Assembly (NCBI RefSeq): GCF_050749885.1 | Contig: NZ_JBOIUB010000002.1 | Location: 310,001 to 374,000 of the forward strand | DNA: 64,000 nt | Direction of reading: 5' to 3' | From: Zooshikella sp050749885 | GTDB lineage: Bacteria; Pseudomonadota; Gammaproteobacteria; Pseudomonadales; Zooshikellaceae | Shown here: piece by piece, positions 33,768 to 43,195 of the stretch | Layout: each line of letters opens with the position of its first letter | Numbering within the stretch: position 1 is the first letter of the stretch | Made by a program: the position numbers and the translations under genes | The notes under the pieces: generated by a model | The model's input: the letters and a program-made list of their open reading frames with translations, nothing else | What the model was told of the DNA's origin: nothing | Databases searched by the model: none

Positions 33768-35111
33768 TTAACGCGCGACAGTTGATGCTTCCATGATTTT
33801 TTGAAAACTCCGGGCATAACCTGCCAACAACTGCGCCTTATCCAAGCCGTTTACAACACGACGTGCATTAACATAGTCTGTCTTGCCGGCCAGGATATAG
33901 CTTCCCAATTTTTTCCCTGTAAATACACCATAAAACATGCCATAAGACATGACGGTGTATGCTATATTAGGCTCTAGTGCTTTGGTAGGATTACTTACTA
34001 AATCTACACCTACAATAGAAGACATTTTTCGATAATTGTATTTATGTGTTAACTGTACATAACCTCTACCTTTATAACGACAACCACCATCATATCGACG
34101 ACAGTTTTCATTGCCATATTCAGTGATCGGTTTATACGTGTTTGCTACTTCATGTTTTGTTGTAGAAAACATATACGCAATCTGACGCATCCATACCGTT
34201 TTATTTTTAATTGCGGGTCGTGTGTCTTTTTCCATATTAACTAAAAGGTAGTTAATGCCATCAACCTGACTTTGTGATAACCGACCAAATGTTGCCCTGA
34301 ACTTGTTATAAAACTCCTTGCGTTTGATATTAAAACCTTGTGCTGACGAACTTGCCTTGAAGGCAATACTATCAGACATCACATTGGATAAACGTCCTTG
34401 TTGATTTTTCAGTTGAAAATAAACTTTCTTAGCACCGTTACCGGCAGATAACGTGAATGTTATTTTATTTTCAAATGCTTTCCATGTGGCACCAGAAAAG
34501 TTACTCTTCTCACTAATACGATACATGATGGGTGTTGATCCACTGTATGTACTGTATACTGTAACAAACCGACTGCTGGTGTTCGCTGCACTTTTATTTA
34601 TATTAAAACCCGTTAGCTGAATAGCCGTGTTTGAGCTACCATTTCCTAAATATCCACTATGAATCCAACGCGCTTCACTTGCATACCAGACTTTTTTCCA
34701 CACGCCATCTGAACCAATAACGGCCCAATGGGAACCACTTGGCGCTGTCCCCACAAGACGATAATGGGTACCAGGACCTGAGCGTACATTTAACGCCGCG
34801 GTAGATACCACATCACAATTCACTTTTGCTGTAGAGGTATAAGACTGACTGTAGATCCAACGCGCTTTCCCTCCATCAAACCAAACCTGCTTCCATGCGC
34901 CTGATGTTTTCCCTGTCGCAATGTAATACTCACCACTGTGCATCGTCCCAATTTTTTCATAATTGGTGCCAGGTCCAGATCGAACATTTAAATATGAATT
35001 TGTTACTTTTATAGCTGAACATGTTTCTGCTAATCCCTGCTGAGCAAAAGTGGCAAACATTACTCCGACAATTAATGTCACAGTTCGAAATTGATTTATT
35101 TTCCATTCCAT
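33768..35111 (-). CDS. Secreted SH3b-SH3b-GH19-like cell-wall or chitin hydrolase
   Basis: A precursor of about 447 residues with a signal peptide ending near FAQQGLAETC. Two bacterial SH3 domains (each containing LNVRSGPGT) lie at about residues 30-150, then an Ig-like domain to about 255. The C-terminal 180 residues contain QIAYMFSTTKHEVANTYKPI and YKGRGYVQLTHKYNYRKM, the layout of GH19-type chitinases and phage-type lysozymes; the Glu in TKHE is a candidate catalytic acid. It probably binds and cuts peptidoglycan or chitin outside the cell. ATG at 35111 is favoured over GTG at 35120, with AGGG about 10 bases upstream. Confidence 0.8.
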   Translation of the reverse strand: MEWKINQFRTVTLIVGVMFATFAQQGLAETCSAIKVTNSYLNVRSGPGTNYEKIGTMHSGEYYIATGKTSGAWKQVWFDGGKARWIYSQSYTSTAKVNCDVVSTAALNVRSGPGTHYRLVGTAPSGSHWAVIGSDGVWKKVWYASEARWIHSGYLGNGSSNTAIQLTGFNINKSAANTSSRFVTVYSTYSGSTPIMYRISEKSNFSGATWKAFENKITFTLSAGNGAKKVYFQLKNQQGRLSNVMSDSIAFKASSSAQGFNIKRKEFYNKFRATFGRLSQSQVDGINYLLVNMEKDTRPAIKNKTVWMRQIAYMFSTTKHEVANTYKPITEYGNENCRRYDGGCRYKGRGYVQLTHKYNYRKMSSIVGVDLVSNPTKALEPNIAYTVMSYGMFYGVFTGKKLGSYILAGKTDYVNARRVVNGLDKAQLLAGYARSFQKIMEASTVAR

Positions 35112-35405
35112 CCTAATCACCCTTCAAAAATATATTATTTAAGCAGCTAAAAGGCACATCCTTTGACCTTAATCAAAATATTTATATAAATTAGTTGTCG
35201 TATTTAGAACATCAAAATCAAACAATATAAATAGACAGTTAACTCATAACAAGTATGAACGTTCAGTTTTAAGACGTTATTTTTATTGGTAGGAAAAAAA
35301 TGGGAAATAAAGAAATATTTTCTTAGGTACTAATCTACAATTGTCGTAATAAAAATAATACAGGTTTGCTCAGCAATCGGGGCAATCGCATATAGTTACT
35401 GTTAC

Positions 35406-35496
35406 CCCCTTCAAACACGTCCTGAACCCTTCCCTGGAAGGCATGGTTACTGCATCCTTGCGACAAGCCATTCGATGTGCTTTATCTGACTATGGG
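35406..35496 (+). repeat. REP-like dispersed repeat, diverged copy 3
   Basis: CCCTTCCCTGGAAGGCATGG, then GCATCCTTGCGACAAGCC and TTCGATG. It aligns with the copy at 26135-26235 over about 90 bases, but the hairpin stem is degraded. It ends 12 bases before the ppsR stop codon. Confidence 0.6.
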
Positions 35497-35508
35497 CATA
35501 ATACTTAC

Positions 35509-36327
35509 TTAAAACTGTCGTTGAATGCCCGTAAGAGAGAGCACACGAGTCGCAATTTCTTCAATGGAAAACTGTGTAGTATTAATAAAAGGTACATGAG
35601 CCTCTTGCATTAGCGCTTCTACTTCATTGACCTCTTGTCGACATTGTTTGATAGAAGCGTAACGACTTTCCGGTCGACGCTCGTGACGAATAGCCGCCAG
35701 TCGCTCTGCATCAATGGTCAGTCCAAATAGACGGTCCTTATGACTTAGTAATATTCCAGGTAACCGTTGATTATCCAAATCCTCTTCGGTTAATGGGTAG
35801 TTCGCTGCATTAATACCATACTGAAGCGCAAGATATAAACAGGTAGGTGTTTTTCCACAGCGTGATACGCCAATCAAAATCACGTCAGCTTGATCATAAG
35901 CATAGGTTTTTGCACCATCATCGAAATCCAGGGCAAAATGAACGGCGGTGATACGTTGATGATAGCGGGGGTCAGCCGCTATCACGCGATTTTGCCCAAT
36001 ACTGTGGTTAGAAGGTTGTTGTAATTCCTGCTCAAGCGGCGTTAAAAATGCTGAAAAACAATCAATGACAAAAGCATCTAATGAGCTTAATTCTTGTGTT
36101 ACTGCTTCATTGACAATGGTAGAAAAAATTAAGGGTCGCTGTTCTGCCTGAAAGGCATATTGTTTTATTTGCTTAACGGTCTGCTGAGCTTTCTCAACGG
36201 TATCAATATAAGGGAATGTTTTATAACTAAACTGATCCCGATTAAATTGAGTCAACAAACTATGACCCAAAGTTTCTGCTGTTATTCCTGTACCGTCTGA
36301 AATAAAAAACACACAGCGCTTTACCAT
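35509..36327 (-). CDS. ppsR: PEP synthase regulatory protein (bifunctional kinase/pyrophosphorylase)
   Basis: A 272-residue DUF299 family protein. CVFFISDGTGITAETLGHSL at the N-terminus and VILIGVSRCGKTPTCLYLAL near residue 150 (a P-loop-like ADP-binding motif) are diagnostic. The family inactivates phosphoenolpyruvate synthase by ADP-dependent phosphorylation of a threonine and reactivates it by phosphorolysis. It is divergent from ppsA, its target, with 716 bases between. GGGAGA lies 8 bases before the ATG. Two tandem 14-base repeats sit in its upstream region. Confidence 0.95.
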   Translation of the reverse strand: MVKRCVFFISDGTGITAETLGHSLLTQFNRDQFSYKTFPYIDTVEKAQQTVKQIKQYAFQAEQRPLIFSTIVNEAVTQELSSLDAFVIDCFSAFLTPLEQELQQPSNHSIGQNRVIAADPRYHQRITAVHFALDFDDGAKTYAYDQADVILIGVSRCGKTPTCLYLALQYGINAANYPLTEEDLDNQRLPGILLSHKDRLFGLTIDAERLAAIRHERRPESRYASIKQCRQEVNEVEALMQEAHVPFINTTQFSIEEIATRVLSLTGIQRQF

Positions 36328-37043
36328 GTTGGTGTTCTCCCAACTTTTTTATCTAAGCTACTTTATCTAAGCTACGTTTTTGCTTGTTTGTCTATGCAGA
36401 CTCCCATCACCTTACTTGATTTCATGACCAGGCAGAGCAAGCCAAGGGGATGAGACGCAACGAGTATACGTGACGATCCTTAAAAATGACAAGTCATGCC
36501 TTATATTATTTTCATGAAATCAATTCGTTCCACTTTAGAACCCTTAAGTAAAATTGTTCACTAATATTTTGCAATAATTATTTTTTGTAGAACAAGCAAA
36601 ATCATGAATTTTCTTCTCTTAATGGGGTAGACTTATAGAGCGTAGTTTACTAACTCCTGCTTTATTAAACGTTATTATGTCATTAGTCTCAATTCGAAAA
36701 TAAACATTTTTCACTAACAATTTCAGTACTTTTCTTTGTTTTAAAAACACTAACTTTCATGGTAGTGTTTAGTCAATGTGGATGAGCTACTGGTTTTATC
36801 GATAAAAAACCTGATTTCTTTTATGGCAATTATATGACTAAAGCGATAAAACAAGCAGGTTATACCAATAACTCAGAAAACAGCCATGTATAGGTATTGT
36901 TCGAAAAAACATTTTAACGTGAAGGATATACCTCTCGTGTTTAATACATAGCTAAAACGAACAATACACATCAATATCCTAAAATAACCCTAGCGTTTCA
37001 AGTACAAATAAACCATAAGGTATCGACACTGGAGACTGACTGA
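36328..37043. other. 716-base divergent region between ppsR and ppsA
   Basis: AT-rich and without a supported gene. It contains the tandem repeat at 36348-36375 and an AAACACTA...TAGTGTTT inverted repeat near 36746-36771. Promoters for both genes must lie here, but none was assigned. Confidence 0.5.
36348..36375. repeat. Tandem 14-base repeat in the ppsR leader
   Basis: TTTATCTAAGCTAC occurs twice without a gap, ending 21 bases before the ppsR start codon region on the minus strand. Confidence 0.7.
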
Positions 37044-39422
37044 GTGAATAAATACGTTATTCCCTTTACCCAACTGGGTGTCAATGATATACCACTGGTA
37101 GGTGGCAAAAATGCCTCTCTTGGTGAGATGATCTCCGCTTTAAGCAATGCTGGGGTAAAAGTGCCTGATGGTTTTGCAACCACAGCAGATGCTTATCGGG
37201 ACTTCCTAAGCCAACAAGGGCTGGACCAGCGTATTAACGCGGTGCTTGATCAACTTGACGTGGATGATGTTCAAGCACTGGCAAAAGCCGGGCGAAACAT
37301 CAGGCAGTGGATAATCGATACGCCATTTCCTCCAGAGTTTCAAGCCACTTTGGAAGAAGCCATCACCACACTTCAGCAACATCACGAAGATTTATCTGTT
37401 GCCGTCCGCTCTTCAGCAACTGCTGAAGACTTACCTGATGCCTCATTTGCAGGCCAGCAAGAAACTTTTTTAAATATTCGAGGCACCCGTAATATCCTAC
37501 TGGCAGTAAAAGAAGTTTTTGCATCACTTTACAACGACCGAGCTATCGCTTATCGCGTGCATAAAGGATTTGATCATAGTCAAGTTGCACTGTCTGTTGG
37601 CATACAACAAATGGTGCATAGTGAAACTGCGGCTTCAGGTGTCATGTTTACATTAGATACTGAGTCTGGATTTCGTGATGTGATTTTCTTAACGGCCAGC
37701 TATGGCTTAGGTGAAACCATTGTCCAAGGAGCGGTCAACCCAGATGAGTTTTATATTCACAAACCAACGCTTCGTACCGGACATCATGCTATTTTGCGCC
37801 GCAATTTAGGTCAAAAAGCCATTGAAATGGTGTACAACGGCAATGGAGCTGTCCACGACTCACTCATTACTCAACCCGTCGATGACCCGCGCCGTCACCG
37901 GTTTTGCATCACTGACGAAGATGTTTTAGAACTAGCTCAACAAGCACTCATTATTGAGTCGCACTATGGATGTCCTATGGATATTGAGTGGGCAAAAGAT
38001 GGTATTACAGGGCAACTGTTTATTGTCCAAGCACGTCCAGAAACGGTCAAAAGCCAATCTGAAGCAGCTGTTATTGAGCGTTATCTTTTAAAAGAACAAG
38101 GCCATGTACTCATGGAAGGACGCAGTATTGGCCAACGTATTGGCTCAGGTTCCGTCAGTGTGATTAAAAGCCTTGATCAAATGCATGAAGTAAAACCGGG
38201 TGATGTGCTGGTTGCCGACATGACAGATCCTGATTGGGAACCCATCATGAAACGGGCTGCAGCTATTGTCACAGACCGAGGAGGGCGAACCTGTCATGCC
38301 GCGATTATTGCTAGAGAACTCGGCATTCCTGCCGTGGTGGGCTGTGGGAATGCCACAGAGCTATTGAAATCTGGGCAAGATGTTACTGTTTCCTGTGCAG
38401 AAGGGGATACAGGCTTCGTTTACCAGGGTAAATTAGCTTATGAAGTACAACAAAGCACCGTTGATGCCATGCCACAATTGCCGTTTAAATTAATGATGAA
38501 CGTGGGTAATCCTGATCGTGCATTTGATTTTCAGGCAATTCCTAATGCCGGGGTTGGTCTTGCACGGCTTGAATTTATTATTAATCGCATGATTGGTATT
38601 CACCCTAAAGCCCTGTTAAATATGCAAGACCTCCCAGGTGATATCCGCGAAGCCATTCACGAACGTATTGCTGGCTATGATAGCCCTGTTGGTTTTTACA
38701 TTGAAAAATTAACAGAAGGTATTGCTACAATTGCTGCGGCCTTTTACCCAAAACCTGTCATTGTGCGTTTATCCGACTTTAAATCCAATGAATATGCAAA
38801 TTTGATTGGCGGGGAGCTATTTGAACCTAAAGAAGAAAATCCTATGTTAGGTTTTCGTGGCGCTTCACGCTATATCGCCGATAGTTTCCGTGACTGTTTT
38901 GAACTTGAATGTGCCGCCTTAAAACGTGTTCGAGAACAGCGGGGATTAACTAATGTAGCGGTTATGGTGCCCTTTGTGCGGACAGTGGGTGAAGCACGGC
39001 GTGTAACCGAATTACTGGCGGTAAATGGACTACGTAGGGGAGAGCATCAATTAAAAGTGATTATGATGTGTGAGTTACCCAGTAATGCATTGCAGGCTAA
39101 TGATTTCTTACAGTACTTTGATGGCTTTTCTATTGGCTCTAATGATATGACCCAGCTGACCTTAGGACTGGATCGAGACTCAGGATTGATTGCCCATTTA
39201 TTCGATGAGCGTAATCCTGCGGTTAAACATTTACTACAGCTGGCTATTGAAGCTTGTCGCCGTCAAAATAAATATATTGGTATTTGTGGACAAGGACCTT
39301 CTGATCACCCGGATTTAGCTAAGTGGCTTATGGATCAGCAAATTGAAACGATTTCACTCAATCCTGACTCCGTTCTGAACACGTGGTTTTATCTGGCAGA
39401 GAAAGTAGCAACGCCAGCTTAA
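37044..39422 (+). CDS. ppsA: Phosphoenolpyruvate synthase
   Basis: A 792-residue enzyme that converts pyruvate and ATP to PEP, AMP and phosphate in gluconeogenesis. The N-terminal ATP-grasp region has VAVRSSATAEDLPDASFAGQ and MFTLDTESGF. The swivelling domain has TDRGGRTCHAAIIARELGIP, with the phospho-histidine and, two residues before it, the threonine that PpsR modifies. The C-terminal PEP-binding domain has FSIGSNDMTQLTLGLDRDSG and GICGQGPSDHPDLA. The start is GTG with GGAGA 8 bases upstream. It is paired with divergent ppsR. Confidence 0.97.
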   Translation: MNKYVIPFTQLGVNDIPLVGGKNASLGEMISALSNAGVKVPDGFATTADAYRDFLSQQGLDQRINAVLDQLDVDDVQALAKAGRNIRQWIIDTPFPPEFQATLEEAITTLQQHHEDLSVAVRSSATAEDLPDASFAGQQETFLNIRGTRNILLAVKEVFASLYNDRAIAYRVHKGFDHSQVALSVGIQQMVHSETAASGVMFTLDTESGFRDVIFLTASYGLGETIVQGAVNPDEFYIHKPTLRTGHHAILRRNLGQKAIEMVYNGNGAVHDSLITQPVDDPRRHRFCITDEDVLELAQQALIIESHYGCPMDIEWAKDGITGQLFIVQARPETVKSQSEAAVIERYLLKEQGHVLMEGRSIGQRIGSGSVSVIKSLDQMHEVKPGDVLVADMTDPDWEPIMKRAAAIVTDRGGRTCHAAIIARELGIPAVVGCGNATELLKSGQDVTVSCAEGDTGFVYQGKLAYEVQQSTVDAMPQLPFKLMMNVGNPDRAFDFQAIPNAGVGLARLEFIINRMIGIHPKALLNMQDLPGDIREAIHERIAGYDSPVGFYIEKLTEGIATIAAAFYPKPVIVRLSDFKSNEYANLIGGELFEPKEENPMLGFRGASRYIADSFRDCFELECAALKRVREQRGLTNVAVMVPFVRTVGEARRVTELLAVNGLRRGEHQLKVIMMCELPSNALQANDFLQYFDGFSIGSNDMTQLTLGLDRDSGLIAHLFDERNPAVKHLLQLAIEACRRQNKYIGICGQGPSDHPDLAKWLMDQQIETISLNPDSVLNTWFYLAEKVATPA

Positions 39423-39434
39423 TAGATACTGTAC

Positions 39435-39476
39435 GTTATTCCCTCTACTTTTTTCTATAAAAAGTAAGGGAATAAC
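39435..39476 (+). terminator. Long hairpin after ppsA
   Basis: GTTATTCCCT and ACTTTTT pair with AAAAAGT and AGGGAATAAC around a 5-base loop with small bulges. It lies 13 bases after the ppsA stop codon. There is no long T tail, so termination strength is uncertain. Confidence 0.55.
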
Positions 39477-39590
39477 AGCAGACGATTTACCCTTAATCTC
39501 AAATAAAGATCAGCGATAATATATCCTCTCTAAAGAAAATCACCTCTTTTCAGGAGAGCAGTACAACGTTGGTTTTAAAAGGAAATTATC

Positions 39591-40082
39591 GTGTTTTTTT
39601 CAACACCGGATCTGTGTGATCAATACGACTCTTTACTTCAAGTAATGTCCCCGGTATTTAAACATTTTGGTGGTCAGTCTATGTTCTTTGGTGAAGTGGT
39701 GACCGCTAAATGTTTCGAAGATAATAGCGTTGTCAAATCAATGCTTGCTGAACCAGGGAAAGGCAAAGTATTAGTGGTTGATGGTGGTAGTTCCATGCGC
39801 TGTGCTTTGCTGGGTGATCAGATCGCAACGCGAGCGGTTGAAAATCAGTGGGCAGGCATTGTGATCAATGGCTGTGTTCGTGATGTCACTATCTTAAAAA
39901 CATTACCGATTGGCATTATGGCTTTAGCGGCACACCCTCGAAAATCTATCAGACGAGGTGAAGGGCAAAAGCAACTTGAAATAAATCTTGCTGGAGTCAC
40001 GCTTCAATCAGGTAATTATTTGTATGCTGATGAGAATGGTGTAATTATTTCCTCTGAATCTCTACCTCTCACAACGACTTAA
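39591..40082 (+). CDS. rraA: RraA family protein (ribonuclease E activity regulator / class II aldolase fold)
   Basis: A 163-residue protein. TPDLCDQYDSLLQVMSPVF opens the family, LVVDGGSSMRCALLGDQIAT holds the central loop, and WAGIVINGCVRDVTILKTLP contains the G-x-x-RD motif. The family includes RraA, a trimer that binds RNase E and inhibits RNA decay, and 4-hydroxy-4-methyl-2-oxoglutarate aldolases that use the Arg-Asp with a divalent metal. The length and LPIGIMALAAHPRKSIRRGE match gammaproteobacterial RraA. The start is GTG, with GGA about 8 bases upstream. Confidence 0.88.
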   Translation: MFFSTPDLCDQYDSLLQVMSPVFKHFGGQSMFFGEVVTAKCFEDNSVVKSMLAEPGKGKVLVVDGGSSMRCALLGDQIATRAVENQWAGIVINGCVRDVTILKTLPIGIMALAAHPRKSIRRGEGQKQLEINLAGVTLQSGNYLYADENGVIISSESLPLTTT

Positions 40083-40151
40083 ATCAAAAATACTAACGCT
40101 GTATCACTCCTCATCAGCTCAATCAGTGAGCACAATAGCTCACTGAAATTC

Positions 40152-40664
40152 TTATATCGATAATAGTGCTTTATAAATGGCCAAATCCTCACCGCTAAAA
40201 CAACAAAAAATCACTTTTTCTAATGAACATGGTTTTTCTTCACAGTACTGCTGTACTGTTTGTACTGCAATTTCAGCTGCAGGCTGTTTTGGAAAACCAT
40301 AGATTCCTGTACTTATTGCTGGAAACGCAATTGATTGAAGGTCATGTTCACACGCACGCTGCAAACTTTCTCTGTAGCAACTGGCGAGTAACTCCTGCTC
40401 GTTTGATTGCCCCCCATTCCATACTGGACCTACCGTATGAATAACATAGTGGGCAGGCAGGTGAAAGCCCGGGGTTATTTTAGCCTGCCCCGTTTTACAA
40501 CCATTAAGCAATCTGCATGCTGCCACCAATTCAGGCCCTGCGGCACGATGGATAGCCCCATCAACACCACCGCCTCCTAACAAACTACTGTTGGCAGCAT
40601 TAACAATGGCATCAACAGCAAGCTGAGTTATATCATCTTGTCGTACGCTTAGCTGTACAGTCAA
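40152..40664 (-). CDS. Macrodomain protein (O-acetyl-ADP-ribose deacetylase, YmdB-like)
   Basis: A 170-residue single macrodomain. VDAIVNAANSSLLGGGGVDG followed by AIHRAAG is the ADP-ribose-binding signature of the MacroD/YmdB class; YVIHTVGPVWNGG and AFPAISTGIYGFP complete the pocket. These enzymes remove O-acetyl groups from ADP-ribose or mono-ADP-ribose from proteins, and E. coli YmdB also inhibits RNase III. The start is TTG at 40664: AGGAG lies 7 bases upstream, and no ATG or GTG fits. It is convergent with rraA (69 bases between stop codons), another gene linked to RNase control. Confidence 0.92.
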   Translation of the reverse strand: MTVQLSVRQDDITQLAVDAIVNAANSSLLGGGGVDGAIHRAAGPELVAACRLLNGCKTGQAKITPGFHLPAHYVIHTVGPVWNGGQSNEQELLASCYRESLQRACEHDLQSIAFPAISTGIYGFPKQPAAEIAVQTVQQYCEEKPCSLEKVIFCCFSGEDLAIYKALLSI

Positions 40665-40694
40665 TGACCTTCTCCTTTAAACTTTCAAGGTTGT

Positions 40695-40731
40695 AGGGCA
40701 CGTTAAAAATGCACTTTTTTAGAAGTGCCCT
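40695..40731. repeat. AGGGYAC/GTGCCCT dispersed palindrome, copy 3
   Basis: Opens AGGGCACGTTAAAAATGCAC and closes TTTTTTAGAAGTGCCCT. It lies 30 bases upstream of the macrodomain gene, in a 481-base gap (40665-41145) that otherwise shows no supported gene. Confidence 0.7.
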
Positions 40732-41145
40732 GTATCCAATTATAGCGAACTGAATATATCGTGATGATACACTTAACAGGAAAACGCTATTATTTACTGT
40801 CAAAAAATATACACTTTTCAACAAAAGTATTTATTTATACCTTTTTTATTGAGTCAATGAGTAGCAAAGTATACTTAACTTGCCGCATAATAACTGACAG
40901 TTTTATGACATATAATGTAATATAAATACCTAAAGGCTAAACATGGATGTGCAATAAAATGGTGATAAATTTTCTGAATACTAAAAAACTCACGAGTCCT
41001 TCCCTAATGATGTTATTCATCAGAGCAACTTGCATTTTTCAATTTCTTGGAACCATTTACTTTCTAAAATTTCATCTATAATCGTTAAGCTATGAAGAAA
41101 ACAGCTCAGTATCAACCACTGAAGCCAACTATGAGGGTGTCGTGA

Positions 41146-42147
41146 ATGAAGGCGGTCTTATTTAATGATCAACAAATTATGCTGGTTACTCCCTCTGACC
41201 CTGAGCCTGCCCCAAATGAAGCATTATTACGACCACTGGTGGCAGGTATTTGCCAAACAGACATCGAACTATTCAATGGGTATTATAACTTTCAAGGTAT
41301 TCCAGGCCATGAATGTGTGGCAGAAGTAATTAGTTGCCCAGCAAAGCCCGACTATGTAGGAAAACGAGTTGTAGTTGATATCAATATTGGCTGCGGAGAT
41401 TGCCCCACTTGTCAGCACAATGATCCTCACCACTGTCACCATCGGCAAGTTTTAGGCATCAAACATAAAGATGGTGTTTTTGCAGAAATGTTTACCGCAC
41501 CGTTAACCAATCTTTACTTGGTTCCTGACACTATCCCTGATCATGTTGCTGTCTTCACCGAGCCACTGGCTGCCGCTTTAGCCATTCAAACACAGTTACA
41601 CGTACCTGATAATGCCACTGTAGCTGTGCTGGGTGATGGTAAGCTTGGCTTACTCATTAGTCTTGCCCTTAAAGAAAAATTTCCAAACTTGGTACTGATT
41701 GGCAAACATCCCAATAAACTGGCTATTGCCGCCCGTCACGGAATAACAACTGAATTACTTGAGTTCAAAAACACGAGCCAGCTCCTCCAACAATATCAGC
41801 AGCACTTTTCCGTGATTGTAGAAGCCACAGGTCGACCTAATGGGCTAGATATGGCACTGGCGCTGGTTGCACCTCGTGGCACAATTGTACTTAAAACAAC
41901 CAGTCACCAGTTAAGTGAAGTTAACTTATCCCAGCTCGTCGTTAATGAAATTAAGCTCATTGGCTCTCGCTGTGGCCAAATGAACGAAGCGCTTCAATTT
42001 CTGGAAAACCATACCTTGGATACCGAGCTACTTATTGAGGCTCGATACCCATTTCAACAATTTCAACGCGCCTTTCAACATGCAATGCAGAGAGGCAGTA
42101 AAAAGGTGCTTATTGACTTTCCAAGTGGTGCAAACCCTACACAATGA
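41146..42147 (+). CDS. Zinc-dependent medium-chain dehydrogenase (MDR family)
   Basis: A 333-residue protein. GICQTDIELFNGYYNFQGIPGHECVAEV carries the catalytic zinc ligands (Cys, His-Glu), and GCGDCPTCQHNDPHHCHH the structural zinc cysteines (with the fourth Cys in CHH). FTEPLAAALA and VAVLGDGKLGLLISLAL (Rossmann GxGxxG) follow. It oxidises an alcohol or polyol with NAD(P), but the substrate cannot be told from the sequence. It is convergent with a TRAP-type binding protein with only 28 bases between stop codons. No partner pathway genes are adjacent. Confidence 0.85.
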   Translation: MKAVLFNDQQIMLVTPSDPEPAPNEALLRPLVAGICQTDIELFNGYYNFQGIPGHECVAEVISCPAKPDYVGKRVVVDINIGCGDCPTCQHNDPHHCHHRQVLGIKHKDGVFAEMFTAPLTNLYLVPDTIPDHVAVFTEPLAAALAIQTQLHVPDNATVAVLGDGKLGLLISLALKEKFPNLVLIGKHPNKLAIAARHGITTELLEFKNTSQLLQQYQQHFSVIVEATGRPNGLDMALALVAPRGTIVLKTTSHQLSEVNLSQLVVNEIKLIGSRCGQMNEALQFLENHTLDTELLIEARYPFQQFQRAFQHAMQRGSKKVLIDFPSGANPTQ

Positions 42148-42175
42148 TGACTAGACATTGCTAAATGACTGACTG

Positions 42176-43195
42176 CTAGTGCTTATGGTATTTCCGAAAG
42201 GAGCCTAGTATCTCTCGTCCAACCTGCCCAGCATTCCTTGCCCAGCGAGCTGTCATCAAATGACCAATATGCCTCAGTTGAGCAACCAGTTTGGGGTTGG
42301 GTGTTACCACCTGAATGCCATGTTTTTTCATGGTGAGCAGGGCTTGCTGAACATGCTGTCGTGTGTTTTGCCAGGCTTGTGCTTCTAATTTACTGGCCAA
42401 CGCAGTTAATATCTGACGTTCCTGAATACTCAAACTTTGCCATGTTGTACGATTAATCACTAACATATTTTTGGGTACCCACGCCTGGATATCATAATAG
42501 TATTTTATATATTGCCAGGCCTGTTGTGTTACTGCGGTTACAGGAGATGTAATCATTGCATCTAGCTGACCCGTTAACCAGAACTCGCGTAAATGTTCAT
42601 GAGGCACATGAATAGCTTCAGCCCCCAAGTAGCGTGCCAATAATGCGGTTTCTGTTGAATATGTTCTTAACTTGCCCCCCCGCAGATCAACAAGAGAAGC
42701 TAGCGGCTGAACTGTAAAAATACCTTGAGGTGGCCAGGGAGCAACCAGTAATAAATGCAGACCAAGGTTATCTAGCCGCTGCTGTACTTGTTCTCGCGAA
42801 ATTTCCCATAGCTGCTGTGCTTCTGCTAAATCGGTCGCGATAAAAGGAATATTATCTAAACCAAACAGAGGATCCTCATGTTCTAACTCAGCCATGAGTA
42901 GTTCCGCTAGTTGAATATCATTTTTAACAACACTGGTTAATAAATTTTTATCGGGAATCAGGCTGCACTTGTTATAAATATCCACTTTGAGGTTAGCTTT
43001 GGGTAACGACTCAACCCCATGGGCAAATTCAGTGAGCAGGTTTTGGTGACGTGCATCCCCCAAGTAGACAGAAACTAATTGCCATGATTTAGCCCAACCT
43101 TGTCCTCCCCAGCAGAGTAATACACTACAAAGTAACCCTAAACAGAGTAGGTAAAATAAATCCTTACGTTGCTTATGTCTTATGATTTTAACCAT
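42176..43195 (-). CDS. TRAP-type C4-dicarboxylate-like substrate-binding protein (DctP family), orphan
   Basis: A precursor of about 339 residues with a long positively charged start and a signal sequence (FYLLCLGLLCSVLLCWGGQG before WAKSW). VSVYLGDARHQNLLTEFAHG, GLDNIPFIATDLAEAQQLWE, LVDLRGGKLRTYSTETALLA (with the family's conserved Arg), HVPHEHLREFWLTGQLDAMI and PKNMLVINRTTWQSLS follow the DctP fold. It should capture an organic acid in the periplasm. No DctQ or DctM membrane subunit lies nearby. ATG at 43195 follows GGAAGAG at short spacing; an in-frame TTG directly precedes it. Confidence 0.8.
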   Translation of the reverse strand: MVKIIRHKQRKDLFYLLCLGLLCSVLLCWGGQGWAKSWQLVSVYLGDARHQNLLTEFAHGVESLPKANLKVDIYNKCSLIPDKNLLTSVVKNDIQLAELLMAELEHEDPLFGLDNIPFIATDLAEAQQLWEISREQVQQRLDNLGLHLLLVAPWPPQGIFTVQPLASLVDLRGGKLRTYSTETALLARYLGAEAIHVPHEHLREFWLTGQLDAMITSPVTAVTQQAWQYIKYYYDIQAWVPKNMLVINRTTWQSLSIQERQILTALASKLEAQAWQNTRQHVQQALLTMKKHGIQVVTPNPKLVAQLRHIGHLMTARWARNAGQVGREILGSFRKYHKH

